Of a DNA stretch of 64,000 nucleotides, positions 7,924 to 16,532 are shown in pieces. How positions within the stretch are numbered: the stretch's first letter is position 1; each line of letters begins with the position of its first letter. A model generated the notes under the pieces. That model saw nothing but the letters and a program-made list of their open reading frames with translations, had not been told where the DNA came from and ran no database searches. The DNA comes from an uncultured Paracoccaceae bacterium (GTDB lineage Bacteria > Pseudomonadota > Alphaproteobacteria > Rhodobacterales > Rhodobacteraceae). The translations under genes were made by a program, and so were the position numbers. Location of the stretch: NCBI GenBank assembly GCA_947496535.1, contig CANMDE010000005.1:1-64000 (forward strand), in the 5' to 3' direction.

Positions 7924-8371
7924 TTTACTTTGGCAGATGACCAGCGGTTTCATGTGCTGTGCATTGTGAACGACTGCACGCGCGAAGCACTGGCAACCGT
8001 CGTGGAGAGTTCATCGTCAGGTGCTCGCAGACGCAAATAACCAGATATAATTATAAACGGCAACGGGCCAGAAATGACATCGCATGCCGTGCTGAAATGG
8101 TGCCAAGATACAGGTGTCGGTTGCCACTCCATCCCGCCTGTAAAACCCCTGCAGAACGCCTTTGTCGAGCGCTTCAATCGACGCCTGAGGGATGAATACC
8201 TGAACGAACCTATCTTCGGCAATCTTGCTGAAGCCGGGAAGATCGTCGAAAACTGGAGTATAGACTACAACACATAAAGACCGCACGTATCGCGTGGCGG
8301 ATTGGCTCCGGCGCCTTCAATCCCAACCGCAAAACCCGGCCTACCTAGCCTGAGCTATGAAAAGGCTCGCC
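7924..8371 (+). pseudogene. IS3-family transposase (OrfB integrase core) remnant
   Basis: Three readable pieces match consecutive parts of an IS3-type integrase core. The first, near 7924-8040, reads RFHVLCIVNDCTREAL. The second, 8056-8277, reads [17 protein letters not shown], then [20 protein letters not shown], then WSIDYNT. The third, directly after an in-frame TAA at 8275, reads RPHVSRGGLAPAP. The first piece ends in TAA after about 40 codons and a block of the core is missing between pieces. The usual SDNGTE motif reads INGNGPE, so a catalytic Asp is lost. It cannot encode an active transposase. It sits between the cellulase upstream region and the 3' end of the subtilase gene. Confidence 0.85.
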
Positions 8372-8424
8372 TCAGCAGGCCTTGACCGAAAACCTGTCAA
8401 TGGAAAGAACTGGAACAGCCCGGA

Positions 8425-10524
8425 TCATGGGGCTGGGTCAAAAATCGTTTCGTTGACTGATACATCCAACCGACCGCCCCCTGTCCTTGTAGGCTCTGGC
8501 TTGGGCGGCGGGAAGTTCGGGTCCTGGAGATCGGCTTGCACCCTGATCCAGGCTCGGTCGCCAGCCGCCCCGGCTGCCATTTGGTCCACGGTAAAGCGGG
8601 CGGCACGCGGTGCTGCCACGCTGGTGCCATTCAAACGCACCATGGAACCGCTGCGTGATCCCGCGCTGATTACCCCTAGCAATACCACGCTGTCATCGCC
8701 GCGCGCTGATGCGTCTGGACCTTCTCGGTAGGCCACTGGTGCGCCCCGCGGCGCCGTTGTTGGCCCTGCGGCTGAATAGTCCGACATCTTGCCGTTGCTT
8801 TGTGTAAACGCACCAATAACCAAGGGTGACGGTCCACAAGCAAACCCGCTCAGCGTGCCTGCTCGTCGTATCGGGCTGTCCGTTCCAGGCGGATCAACGG
8901 CGAGTGGAGCACCGAACTTGTTGAAGCGTTCGTAATCCGCGTTGTCAAAGTACGGCTGACGGCCACCAACCCTGAAGCCGGGTAAAGTATCGTCGCGCTC
9001 GATCCAAACCTGCACACTTTCGTCTGGTGCAATCATTTCCGGGGTGACGGTGAGTTTCCAACGTCCCGCAGGCGCCAGCGGGGCCGGGGACAGACTTGCT
9101 GTCGGGTTTAGGTTCAATGTGACAACGCCGCGTGCCGTCGGGAGCGGTTCAAATGCGAATGATAGCCGCGCCACCTCTTGGCCATCTTCATTCAACAGCG
9201 ATTGATATGACCCAGTTGCGATTTCGACGGGTCCGCTTTGCAACCCGTCAGGGGTCGTGGCGCGCACTGTCACAAATTTTGGAAGCGGGCTGGCACCACT
9301 GTATGGCATCCACATTTGAACTTCGCTGACCGTGCGGTCATCTGGCATAGCGACGAAGTCCAGCGTCTTTGCCGGACGGCTTCCATTGCCAGGAAACTCC
9401 AGCATAGCGTGTGTTCGCGAAAGATTACCATTTCCCGAGGGTAGCAATAGCCGCAGTGCCTGCTCGACATTGCAACCAGTCCCTGACCCGGATGCGGGGC
9501 CAAAATAGTCCTCGATCACGCGAGCGATCGGGCTGGTCCCATCATGGGGACCGCCAAAATTGCCATAGCTGAAGTTGAAAACGGCAGGTGGGCGTGTGCC
9601 ATCCTCGCAGCGGAAACGTGCGGCCTGACGGGTCAGTCTTAGCAGCGCCAAGATCAGACTGGGCAGAATGCTTCCACCCGAGACATCTTCCGTGACGCGC
9701 GTTGGCAATATGGCACATAGGATGGGGCGGTCGTCGGGTGCCGCATCCATTGGATATCCAGCCGCCAAAGCCGTTATGTGTGTCCCGTGCGATCGCCTTA
9801 ATGACGTTGGTGAAAAAGTTCCGTCGGCATAATCAATGAGGCCAGCCTGTTGATAGAATCTATCCTCGTCCAGAAGTTTTGACGTTGTGTTTGCAGTAAG
9901 CAGAGCGTCAATCTGGCTCTTTTCGAGCTCATTCCCTACTGATACCTGACCGGCCGAGCCACCAGGTAAAGTCGGTAGAATTGTCACGTACTCAACCCGC
10001 GTGGACACAAGACCGTCTCGGAAGACATTGTTGCCAAATGCAATCCCGTCATCAATGACAGCGGTCACCACGGACCCGTCGGGAACCTTGATTGCGGGCA
10101 GATCGGCATTTTGCGCCTTGGCATCAAGGTTGATGAAATCGCGGTCAAAAATTGCGCCAAGTCGCACCGATGATACACCGAACCTTTCAGGGTACGCATT
10201 CAACTGCCTGAGTAGTTCAGTACCGGCAAAGATCACGATGACCTTTTGTTCAAAGACCGTTTCGCGTTCTGTTAGGCTATAGTCGTTTGGGATGTGCAGT
10301 TGCCTGTTCAGTCGTTCATCAAACCCGCGCGAAAAGGCTGCAATGCTTGTGCCGCGCAGATCGATAAGTGCTGACCACCAAATCTCCTCTTCTGGATCTA
10401 CAAAGTTTGCTTGCTGATCCAGCCTGAAATCCACCGCACTACTGACGACACCTTGGTCTTCTACCTTTTCCCATCTCAGGCCCGGTGGTTTTTTTTCGGG
10501 GTCATTTTTTTCAGTTACTCGCAT
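8425..10524 (-). CDS. S8 family serine peptidase (subtilase), no signal peptide
   Basis: A 699-residue protein with a subtilisin-type triad. Asp lies in VVTAVIDDGIAFG (about 158-159), His in RRSHGTHITALAAG (about 246) and Ser in NGTSVAAPRAA (about 635). An extended region of about 150 residues precedes the catalytic Asp. A beta-rich insertion of roughly 200 residues lies between the His and Ser segments. The N-terminus is charged and hydrophilic (MRVTEKNDPEKK), so there is no Sec or Tat leader. The protein is either cytoplasmic or exported by an unrecognised route. The start at 10524 follows AGGA and overlaps the end of the PAP2-like gene by 10 bases; an in-frame ATG 15 bases earlier lacks a ribosome site. 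It is the last gene of the three-gene operon. Confidence 0.85.
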   Translation of the reverse strand: MRVTEKNDPEKKPPGLRWEKVEDQGVVSSAVDFRLDQQANFVDPEEEIWWSALIDLRGTSIAAFSRGFDERLNRQLHIPNDYSLTERETVFEQKVIVIFAGTELLRQLNAYPERFGVSSVRLGAIFDRDFINLDAKAQNADLPAIKVPDGSVVTAVIDDGIAFGNNVFRDGLVSTRVEYVTILPTLPGGSAGQVSVGNELEKSQIDALLTANTTSKLLDEDRFYQQAGLIDYADGTFSPTSLRRSHGTHITALAAGYPMDAAPDDRPILCAILPTRVTEDVSGGSILPSLILALLRLTRQAARFRCEDGTRPPAVFNFSYGNFGGPHDGTSPIARVIEDYFGPASGSGTGCNVEQALRLLLPSGNGNLSRTHAMLEFPGNGSRPAKTLDFVAMPDDRTVSEVQMWMPYSGASPLPKFVTVRATTPDGLQSGPVEIATGSYQSLLNEDGQEVARLSFAFEPLPTARGVVTLNLNPTASLSPAPLAPAGRWKLTVTPEMIAPDESVQVWIERDDTLPGFRVGGRQPYFDNADYERFNKFGAPLAVDPPGTDSPIRRAGTLSGFACGPSPLVIGAFTQSNGKMSDYSAAGPTTAPRGAPVAYREGPDASARGDDSVVLLGVISAGSRSGSMVRLNGTSVAAPRAARFTVDQMAAGAAGDRAWIRVQADLQDPNFPPPKPEPTRTGGGRLDVSVNETIFDPAP

Positions 10525-11708
10525 GGCAGGTCCTGCCATTCGGCAACTGCTTTACCCCACAACCATTCCAGAGGCGCTGACCGGGTTGCAGTTGTTGATT
10601 TTTTGCGTGTGGTTGTTGCCCAAGGACTACTGGTTGGCCCCGATTTCTTCTTCTGAAGGTCGTCTTCCGCTTCGTAGAGTTGATGCCAGTCGAAATCATC
10701 AGCGGCATCAAAACGAGTGCCATTGAAAGACGCACTGGTGCTGTATTGTGCCGTCGGGTCGCAGTACTCAGAAATAAATTCCGCGAGCGTCAAACCAAGC
10801 AAAGAGCCAGCAACGCTATCGACAGGGAAATGTACGCCCGCGACCGTCCTGTTGATTGCAATCCGTGACGCCAGACGCATCATCATTTCACCCCAAACGC
10901 CATCCTGCTGGTATTGTGGTGTGCCTGACGCGCGCAACAACTTCCAAAGTAGTCTTGCCGTGATGAAGCTTTCGGTTGCATGGCCGCTTGGCAGGGAGCC
11001 ATGTGTGGGCGTCTGGATCATTGGTTGAACCTGTGGCGAAAATTCTATCGGCCGTTTTGCCGCCAAGGTGTATTTGATGCGCATGTGGTTGTAATTGGCA
11101 AAGCGCAATGCTGCATTTAGCAATTCAATCGTGAAAGGTGTTCGCGCAGGATCCATATAGGCGATGGATGCCAGAAAGGGCACAGGCGTGGGCAACTGCG
11201 CCAAGATTTCAGCGGCGCGGTCCTGACGCAGGTCAGCATAGCCAGATAAATACGCCATCTGTTCTTTGAATTGCTCTATGGTTGGCGCTGTCATTTCGAC
11301 CAACGGTTTGGTTTGGATTTTTGGTGGGTGTCCTGCCTTCGTATCCAAGCGCCAGAGATAAGCCGTCGCTGTATCGTCACAACTGGCCGAAAAAGTGACC
11401 CGTGTCCCAAGCTCGAACATAAAGATGCTCGCACGAACTTCTGGCGAAAGACGCTTGAGGTTCGCCGGGTCTTCGCAGCAGCCCTGGTGAATGTTTGGAT
11501 TCAGATCTAGGGGGGCGCCAACAATGCCATCGCGCGTGGTTAAGAGCGATTCCGCGCCCAACGGGCTTTCTGTTGCAGCAAGACCACCGAGTCCTCCTAA
11601 ACCACCGAGGCCACCCAAACCGCCCAAGCCACCCAAACCACCGAGGCCGCCCAAGCCGCCGAGTCCGCCCAAACCACCTTCAGGCCCGCCGCCACTGCCA
11701 TTTGCCAT
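10515..11708 (-). CDS. PAP2 / vanadium-haloperoxidase-fold protein with N-terminal Gly-Gly-Leu repeat
   Basis: A 397-residue protein. The C-terminal half carries the three PAP2/vanadate-binding motifs in order: KYTLAAKRP, LPSGHATESF and SRIAINRTVAGVHFPVD. Such sites serve phosphatases (acid, lipid) or vanadium haloperoxidases; the soluble character and length fit the latter group better. About ten GGL triplets follow the start, then a Cys-containing segment (HQGCCEDP). There is no signal peptide and no obvious membrane helices. The ATG at 11708 follows AAGGGG; a TTG two codons earlier is less likely. It lies 34 bases after the regulator gene and overlaps the subtilase start, so the three genes are probably co-transcribed. 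Substrate unknown. Confidence 0.8.
   Translation of the reverse strand: MANGSGGGPEGGLGGLGGLGGLGGLGGLGGLGGLGGLGGLGGLAATESPLGAESLLTTRDGIVGAPLDLNPNIHQGCCEDPANLKRLSPEVRASIFMFELGTRVTFSASCDDTATAYLWRLDTKAGHPPKIQTKPLVEMTAPTIEQFKEQMAYLSGYADLRQDRAAEILAQLPTPVPFLASIAYMDPARTPFTIELLNAALRFANYNHMRIKYTLAAKRPIEFSPQVQPMIQTPTHGSLPSGHATESFITARLLWKLLRASGTPQYQQDGVWGEMMMRLASRIAINRTVAGVHFPVDSVAGSLLGLTLAEFISEYCDPTAQYSTSASFNGTRFDAADDFDWHQLYEAEDDLQKKKSGPTSSPWATTTRKKSTTATRSAPLEWLWGKAVAEWQDLPCE
11583..11678 (-). repeat. In-frame 9-bp tandem repeat encoding (Gly-Gly-Leu)n
   Basis: About ten 9-bp units read on the minus strand as GGn-GGn-CTn/TTn. Glycine and leucine codons differ from unit to unit (GGT, GGC, GGA; CTC, TTG, TTA). 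The repeat is therefore being maintained for its protein sequence, not just generated by slippage. It makes a flexible, hydrophobic-spaced N-terminal arm on the PAP2-like protein. Confidence 0.75.
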
Positions 11709-11742
11709 GATCAAAACCCCTTTTTAAAACTGTTCCATAAAT

Positions 11743-13803
11743 TCATTCTGGCACACCGGTTTCTCGCAGAGTAGCCGCAAAATTTCGACCCAGTTCGAAG
11801 TTCGCACTTGGTGAGTTCTTTAGCCAAGCACTGACGCTAAGATTTGGTTGCAAGCGCAAAAGCTCCCGTGTCGTCTCGCGGGCCGCCTCTTCTTTACCGA
11901 GTCGCATTTGCGCGACTGCTTTTACTCGCAGCGTAGACGTATGCGTTCGGTTCAAGCGAAGCGATGCCTTGGCCAAGACAATCGCGCGCTCATAATCTTC
12001 TGACGCAATGTTTGCCGTGGCTGCCAAAGCCAAAAAGAAGAAACGATGCGGATCTACAGGGGCCAAGTGCAGCGCGCGTTCTGTGTCGCGCTGTGCCGCT
12101 TCACCCTTACCTTGGAAGGCGAATAATGTACCCCGCAGCAATCTACCGTTGGCATCGTTGGGATTGACATCAAGCGCCGCATCATAACGGTCCTCGGCTT
12201 CATCAAGCTGGTGCAAAAGGTTGGTCAAAACGAAGCCTTCACTGGTCAAGGCCAGCGCATTCTCTGGATCAATGTCTAAAGCCTTCGTTGAACAAGCAAG
12301 CGCCAGCTGCGCTTCTCCCTTTGGATCATCTGACCAACCCTGCTGAACACGCAAGACATGCCACCTTGCCATCCAAGAAAGTGCGGCTGGTTGATTAGGG
12401 CTACGTTCGATCAGCGTTCGTAGCATTTCACCCGCCATCTCAAAATCGACCGGGGCCAGTCGATGCATCAAACCGACAGCACCAATCAACAATGAGTAAT
12501 TGCGCAGCGTTGATATCGGTTTTGATCGGGCGCGTTCAATTTCATTCAGCGCAATCGCTTTGCGGACCTTCGAAACGATTTCTTCGACAGCCTCCAACCC
12601 GTTCAACAAGGCAGCAACATCAAGTGAAATACGTTCGGCCCACAACACTTTGCGGGTACTTACCTCAGAAAACTCCAGCATCATTGCCACCTGGGCATCG
12701 TGTGTCAGAATAGTTCCCGACAAGACGAAGTCGGCACCAAGCACGTCGCCTATTTTGCCCAGATCAGCTGATTGGGTTCGAAACACAGTTGTCGAAAGAC
12801 GCGAAATCACGTTGATATCTGCAGATCGCGACATTGTCCCAATCAGATCGTCGGCTATAATCTCACCAATCAAGGTTGTATCTGCCGTCTCAATACGTGC
12901 TCTGAGAGGCACAATTGCGATGGTCGGCAGTAGATCCTCGTCTGCAAGGTTGGGCAAAATCCGTGGGGTGCCATTGCTTATGGAGACGCTGAAAGCGCGG
13001 ACTACATCTGCAGAATTTTGACCTGTCTGATGCCCCAGATCTTCAAACTCAAAATCCAATTCACCACAACACTGATCGCGGACTTCGATGGATGTGATAA
13101 CCTCGGCAGATCGCGCCATTGACGACAGGTTGGCAACGTGGGTGGCCTGGCTGTCGATGGCATTGCGCTCGGCCTCATCAAGCCCATTCGGCATCAAGTC
13201 AACGCCAATATGGTAGGACCGACCGTTTGATAAATCATTTAGCGCCAGCGCAAAGCGTAACGCTGCAAAGACGTCTGAAAACGCCAACACGGCAGAGTTT
13301 TGGTTGGCCTTTATTATCCTGCCAGCTCCCTTGCTCGCGGCCTCCCTTTCCAATGCCTTGGTATCAATCTTTTGCAGCGGGTTTTCAGGGCTCAGGGCTT
13401 CAATGTGAACCCAGGTAGGTTTTAACGCCAACTCGGTGGACTGACGCCAGAAGGTGGCGGCTGGGGATTGGCCCAAGTCCGGTTCGGTCGAACTGAGCAG
13501 ATACCCAACCTTTGGACGCGTTTTCAGGATACGGCGGTCACTGTCATCCAATGCCCGCCGTACATCCGCAATACACTGGGTCAGGCTGTCATCAGTCACA
13601 CTTACATTTGGCCACACGGCTGCAATAAGATCTTCTTTTGTGACCGTTTGACCGACGTTATCTACCAATATAGATAGAATTTGCGCCGACTGCGGGCGTA
13701 AATTGACATGCTTTCCAGCCGCGTCCAAAAGACAATCTTGCCCGATGTCGTAGGTGAAATCCCCCAAGCAAACCCTATTTGGTGCGTTGGTTTCACCCAC
13801 CAT
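11743..13803 (-). CDS. Winged-helix (OmpR/CadC-type) regulator with TolB-like and TPR domains
   Basis: A 686-residue protein. The N-terminal Trans_reg_C winged helix (about 8-100) contains LRPQSAQILSILVDNVGQTV and RPKVGYLL. A middle region (about 115-270) resembles nucleotide-cyclase-like or sensory domains weakly. A TolB-like/FlgO-type domain follows (about 295-430, including TIAIVPLRA and GADFVLSGTI). The C-terminal half is TPR repeats (about 460-680, e.g. ALDIDPENALALTSEG). No transmembrane helix is visible, unlike CadC/ToxR, so it should be cytoplasmic. The start ATG at 13803 is preceded by AGGGAG; the longer frame is rejected. It heads the operon with the PAP2-like and subtilase genes and is the likely regulator of that operon. 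Confidence 0.82.
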   Translation of the reverse strand: MVGETNAPNRVCLGDFTYDIGQDCLLDAAGKHVNLRPQSAQILSILVDNVGQTVTKEDLIAAVWPNVSVTDDSLTQCIADVRRALDDSDRRILKTRPKVGYLLSSTEPDLGQSPAATFWRQSTELALKPTWVHIEALSPENPLQKIDTKALEREAASKGAGRIIKANQNSAVLAFSDVFAALRFALALNDLSNGRSYHIGVDLMPNGLDEAERNAIDSQATHVANLSSMARSAEVITSIEVRDQCCGELDFEFEDLGHQTGQNSADVVRAFSVSISNGTPRILPNLADEDLLPTIAIVPLRARIETADTTLIGEIIADDLIGTMSRSADINVISRLSTTVFRTQSADLGKIGDVLGADFVLSGTILTHDAQVAMMLEFSEVSTRKVLWAERISLDVAALLNGLEAVEEIVSKVRKAIALNEIERARSKPISTLRNYSLLIGAVGLMHRLAPVDFEMAGEMLRTLIERSPNQPAALSWMARWHVLRVQQGWSDDPKGEAQLALACSTKALDIDPENALALTSEGFVLTNLLHQLDEAEDRYDAALDVNPNDANGRLLRGTLFAFQGKGEAAQRDTERALHLAPVDPHRFFFLALAATANIASEDYERAIVLAKASLRLNRTHTSTLRVKAVAQMRLGKEEAARETTRELLRLQPNLSVSAWLKNSPSANFELGRNFAATLRETGVPE

Positions 13804-14109
13804 ATTTGTCTCCCTAAAACTTGCTTCAGGCCGCAACTGAAAGCCAAGTATGCCGTTCTGAATAGCAATTTACCGTGGATCGCCTGTCGCGCAAGTCAAA
13901 TGGTCAAGACTAATAGCAAAGTGTGACCGGTGCCTATTCATTAATTTTCAGAAAATTTCAGGTCAACTTTCAGGACTTTCGCTCGTTACCCAAGTTAACC
14001 TTACGTCACTGCTTCGTATGGTGGGGACCGTCCCAGATAATGACCTCTTCCTAGTCATCGTCTTATTTTCCCACAAACGGAACAGCAAAAACAAAGGGGG
14101 AGACCGCCA

Positions 14110-14211
14110 ATGATATATGTTGGTTTGTTGAAGAGTAGCGGTCGAAACACCGAATTGACATTTATGCAAATCAGGTCGGCCGCAAGCACACCTGATTGGG
14201 CGAGTGAGTGA
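14110..14211 (+). CDS. Candidate small protein, 33 residues
   Basis: ATG at 14110 is preceded by AAAGGGGGAG with about 7 bases spacing, one of the strongest ribosome sites in the window. The frame encodes 33 residues starting MIYVGLLKSSGRNTE and ending at TGA (14209-14211). About 75 bases further on, a hairpin with a T-run on the same strand could end its transcript. There is no recognisable family, transmembrane segment or leader. It may equally be a chance frame inside a small RNA. Confidence 0.3.
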   Translation: MIYVGLLKSSGRNTELTFMQIRSAASTPDWASE

Positions 14212-14287
14212 CGCCCGGATGTAAACAATGCTTCTTCGGATTTCTCCTTGGGTCGGGATAATCCCGGTTCGGACCCAGTACATTGTA

Positions 14288-14330
14288 CCAGATGCGGCTA
14301 TTTGTGTGTTTTAGTGCGCATCTGGTTTTT
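14288..14330 (+). terminator. Intrinsic terminator-like hairpin, plus strand
   Basis: CCAGATGCG (14288-14296) pairs perfectly with CGCATCTGG (14317-14325), followed by TTTTT. On the minus strand no T-run follows, so it would act on a plus-strand transcript starting within 13804-14288. Confidence 0.6.
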
Positions 14331-14409
14331 GACGAGTGAAATACACAATGTGGTCATTTGTGGGAATGACTAAAGCAGCATTTTAGAAAGTTATTTTAGT
14401 AGCAAAGCG

Positions 14410-14441
14410 GGCTCGGTACACTATGTGCCGGGCCTATTTTT
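14410..14441 (+). terminator. Second intrinsic terminator-like hairpin, plus strand
   Basis: GGCTCGGTAC (14410-14419) pairs with GTGCCGGGCC (14425-14434) over 10 bp with two G-T pairs, followed by TATTTTT. It lies 80 bases after the first plus-strand hairpin, either as a tandem terminator or ending a second short transcript. Confidence 0.55.
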
Positions 14442-14598
14442 GAGATAAGACGCCCCTTATCATGTGATAGAAGGTCTTTCGCAAAGTCTGCCGCGCAGAT
14501 GCGATGACGTTAGCCCCAATGGGACAGCTCGGGTAAATTTGAGGATGAGTTTTTCTGGTACATCGCAAGAACCCGTTAGCGGGGATTATAGAGAAGTT

Positions 14599-15915
14599 TC
14601 AAATTGCCGCCCCCATGACAGCATTGGGTAACCATGTGGCGATGCCTGGAAATAGGCACAGCAAAATGATTGCGATAACCATGCAAGCGACATAGGGCAG
14701 GGACCCGGTCAGGATCGTTTTCAGCTTAATGTCGGGTGCGATGCCATTGATGACGTAAAGGTTCAGCCCGACCGGGGGCGAGATCAAGCCAATTTCCATA
14801 TTGATCGTCAGGACAACCGCGAACCATATCGGATCAAAGCCTGCCGTCGTAATGATCGGCAGCAAGATAGGTGCAGCCATCAGGATGACAGCGACGGGGG
14901 GTAAAAAGAAACCAGCGATCAGCAAAAAGACGTTGACTGCCCCCATCAGCACCCACGGATTTACATCAAGCGTGCCAATCCATGCGGCAATCGATTGTGT
15001 GATGAACAGCGATGACAGCATGTAGCTGAAAACGCCGGCGGCAGCGATGATAAACAAGATCATCACCGACTCTTTGGTGCTGTCGCGCAGTACGACCCAA
15101 AGGTCTTTGGGGTTCCAAAGTTTGTAGATCACCATCGCAATAACGAGACATAAAAGCGCGCCGACCGCTGCCGTTTCGGATGGCGTCGCGATGCCGCCAT
15201 ACATGGCATATAGCACACCCAAGATGATCGCGAGGAAGGGCAGGACACGTGGCAGGATCTCGAATTTCTCGCGCCAGGAATAGCTGGTGGAGGACAAGAC
15301 AGCCAAATTCCCCGACCGCCACGTCGAATAAATCGACCATGTCATGAACAAACCAACGAGCATCAAGCCTGGAAAGACACCCGCAAGGAAAAGTCGACCG
15401 ATCGACGTCTCGGTCGCGATCCCATAGACAATCATGGTGACCGAAGGCGGTATGAGGATGCCCAATGTCCCCCCCGCAGCGATAGAACCCGCCGCGACGC
15501 CGTCGGGATAGCCACGCTTGCGCATCTCGGGAATGCCCATTTTACCGATAGCCGCACAGGTCGCGGGGCTTGATCCCGACATTGCCGAGAACAGCGCACA
15601 GGCACCCAAGTTAGAAATCACCAAGCCACCGGGCACACGGGTCAGCCATCGCTCAAGCGCCTCGTAGAGATCAGCGCCTGCGCGGGTGGATGCGATGGAC
15701 GACCCCATGATGATGAACATCGGGATCGATAGCAGGGCAAAATTGTTCAATTTCCCGAACAGAATTTCTGGCATCAGTTCCAGCGACCGCATCCCGTCGA
15801 AGACTATCAGGAAGCCCGCCGACACAACAAGCAGCCCCAGCGCGACCGAAATCCCCGAGAACAGCACGAAAATTGTCAGGACCGCAACCAGCCCGCCAAG
15901 CGCCAATGGATCCAT
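14599..15915 (-). CDS. dctM: TRAP transporter large permease (DctM family)
   Basis: A 438-residue, very hydrophobic inner-membrane protein of the DctM/SiaM family with about 12-13 predicted membrane segments. Family-like stretches include SIPMFIIMGSSIAS, SAMSGSSPATCAAIG, AGGTLGILIPPS and the C-terminal NMEIGLISPPVGLNLYV. It couples sodium-driven import of a carboxylate or related solute to the periplasmic binding protein. Its start codon overlaps the stop of the small permease by one base. It is last in the binding protein - small permease - large permease operon. The substrate cannot be told from sequence alone. Confidence 0.92.
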   Translation of the reverse strand: MDPLALGGLVAVLTIFVLFSGISVALGLLVVSAGFLIVFDGMRSLELMPEILFGKLNNFALLSIPMFIIMGSSIASTRAGADLYEALERWLTRVPGGLVISNLGACALFSAMSGSSPATCAAIGKMGIPEMRKRGYPDGVAAGSIAAGGTLGILIPPSVTMIVYGIATETSIGRLFLAGVFPGLMLVGLFMTWSIYSTWRSGNLAVLSSTSYSWREKFEILPRVLPFLAIILGVLYAMYGGIATPSETAAVGALLCLVIAMVIYKLWNPKDLWVVLRDSTKESVMILFIIAAAGVFSYMLSSLFITQSIAAWIGTLDVNPWVLMGAVNVFLLIAGFFLPPVAVILMAAPILLPIITTAGFDPIWFAVVLTINMEIGLISPPVGLNLYVINGIAPDIKLKTILTGSLPYVACMVIAIILLCLFPGIATWLPNAVMGAAI

Positions 15916-16496
15916 CAGAGGTCTCCCGCCGCGCGAGCGTCCGGCTCATCGGGATCGTGAAGCCCGAACGGATTCTCAATCCGCAGGAGCACGGCCACCA
16001 GATCAGCAATCAGCTGCAGCAACAAAAGTGCAAAACCAACCGGCAGCGCCAGATAAGGAATCCAAAGTCGCACACCCCACACGGTGTCCGAGCGCCAGCC
16101 ACGTTCCCAAGCAAAGTGCCAGTATTCATAGCCATAATAGAGCATGACGCTGACGATCAGGATCGACATCGACATCGTGACAATGAAAAGCGCGAAACGC
16201 AGACGCGGTGATAGCCAGATTGGTACCAGATCGACATTCACATGGCCCCGCAGTCGCTGTACGTATGGAAGCCCCAAGAGGGTGGCAGCGATGACAAGGT
16301 AGATGACCGCCTCTGTCTGCCAAATGGTTGATCCATTCATCACGAAGCGAATGAAGATCATCTGGCAGGTGATGGCCACAGCCGCGACGATCATTCCAGC
16401 GGACATCCAGCCAGCCAATGTCGAAACCGCTGCGACGAAACGCAAAAATGGGTTGCCGCCAGTTTGCGCGACGCTGGTGTTTAGATTACCCGCCAC
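15915..16496 (-). CDS. dctQ: TRAP transporter small permease (DctQ family)
   Basis: A 193-residue membrane protein with four predicted helices (about 20-45, 60-80, 98-120, 145-170), typical of DctQ, the partner of DctM. The FIRFVMNGSTIWQTEAVIYL region matches the family's conserved central part. The start is GTG at 16496 with GGAGACCACG just upstream. The preceding gene is the binding protein; the 66-base gap contains a strong stem-loop (16533-16554). Confidence 0.9.
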   Translation of the reverse strand: MAGNLNTSVAQTGGNPFLRFVAAVSTLAGWMSAGMIVAAVAITCQMIFIRFVMNGSTIWQTEAVIYLVIAATLLGLPYVQRLRGHVNVDLVPIWLSPRLRFALFIVTMSMSILIVSVMLYYGYEYWHFAWERGWRSDTVWGVRLWIPYLALPVGFALLLLQLIADLVAVLLRIENPFGLHDPDEPDARAAGDL

Positions 16497-16532
16497 CGTG
16501 GTCTCCTGATGTTTTGTTTGTTTGGGCGCGAC

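Larger units (their letters stand above)
13804..14598. other. Long intergenic region with candidate small ORF and two hairpin terminators
   Basis: About 795 bases between two minus-strand units, with no recognisable conventional gene. It contains a 33-codon ORF with a strong ribosome site (14110-14211, plus) and two plus-strand hairpins followed by T-runs (14288-14330 and 14410-14441). There is also a small GATAAG/CTTATC dyad near 14445-14460. The promoter of the regulator operon must lie near 13804-13950. The two terminators have no annotated plus-strand gene upstream, which suggests a small RNA or small protein gene. Confidence 0.55.

Noticed and set aside
11583..11678. Tandem short repeat that could be mistaken for a CRISPR array
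   Set aside because: The period is 9 bp with no spacers, is in frame within a coding sequence and encodes Gly-Gly-Leu; no cas genes are present.
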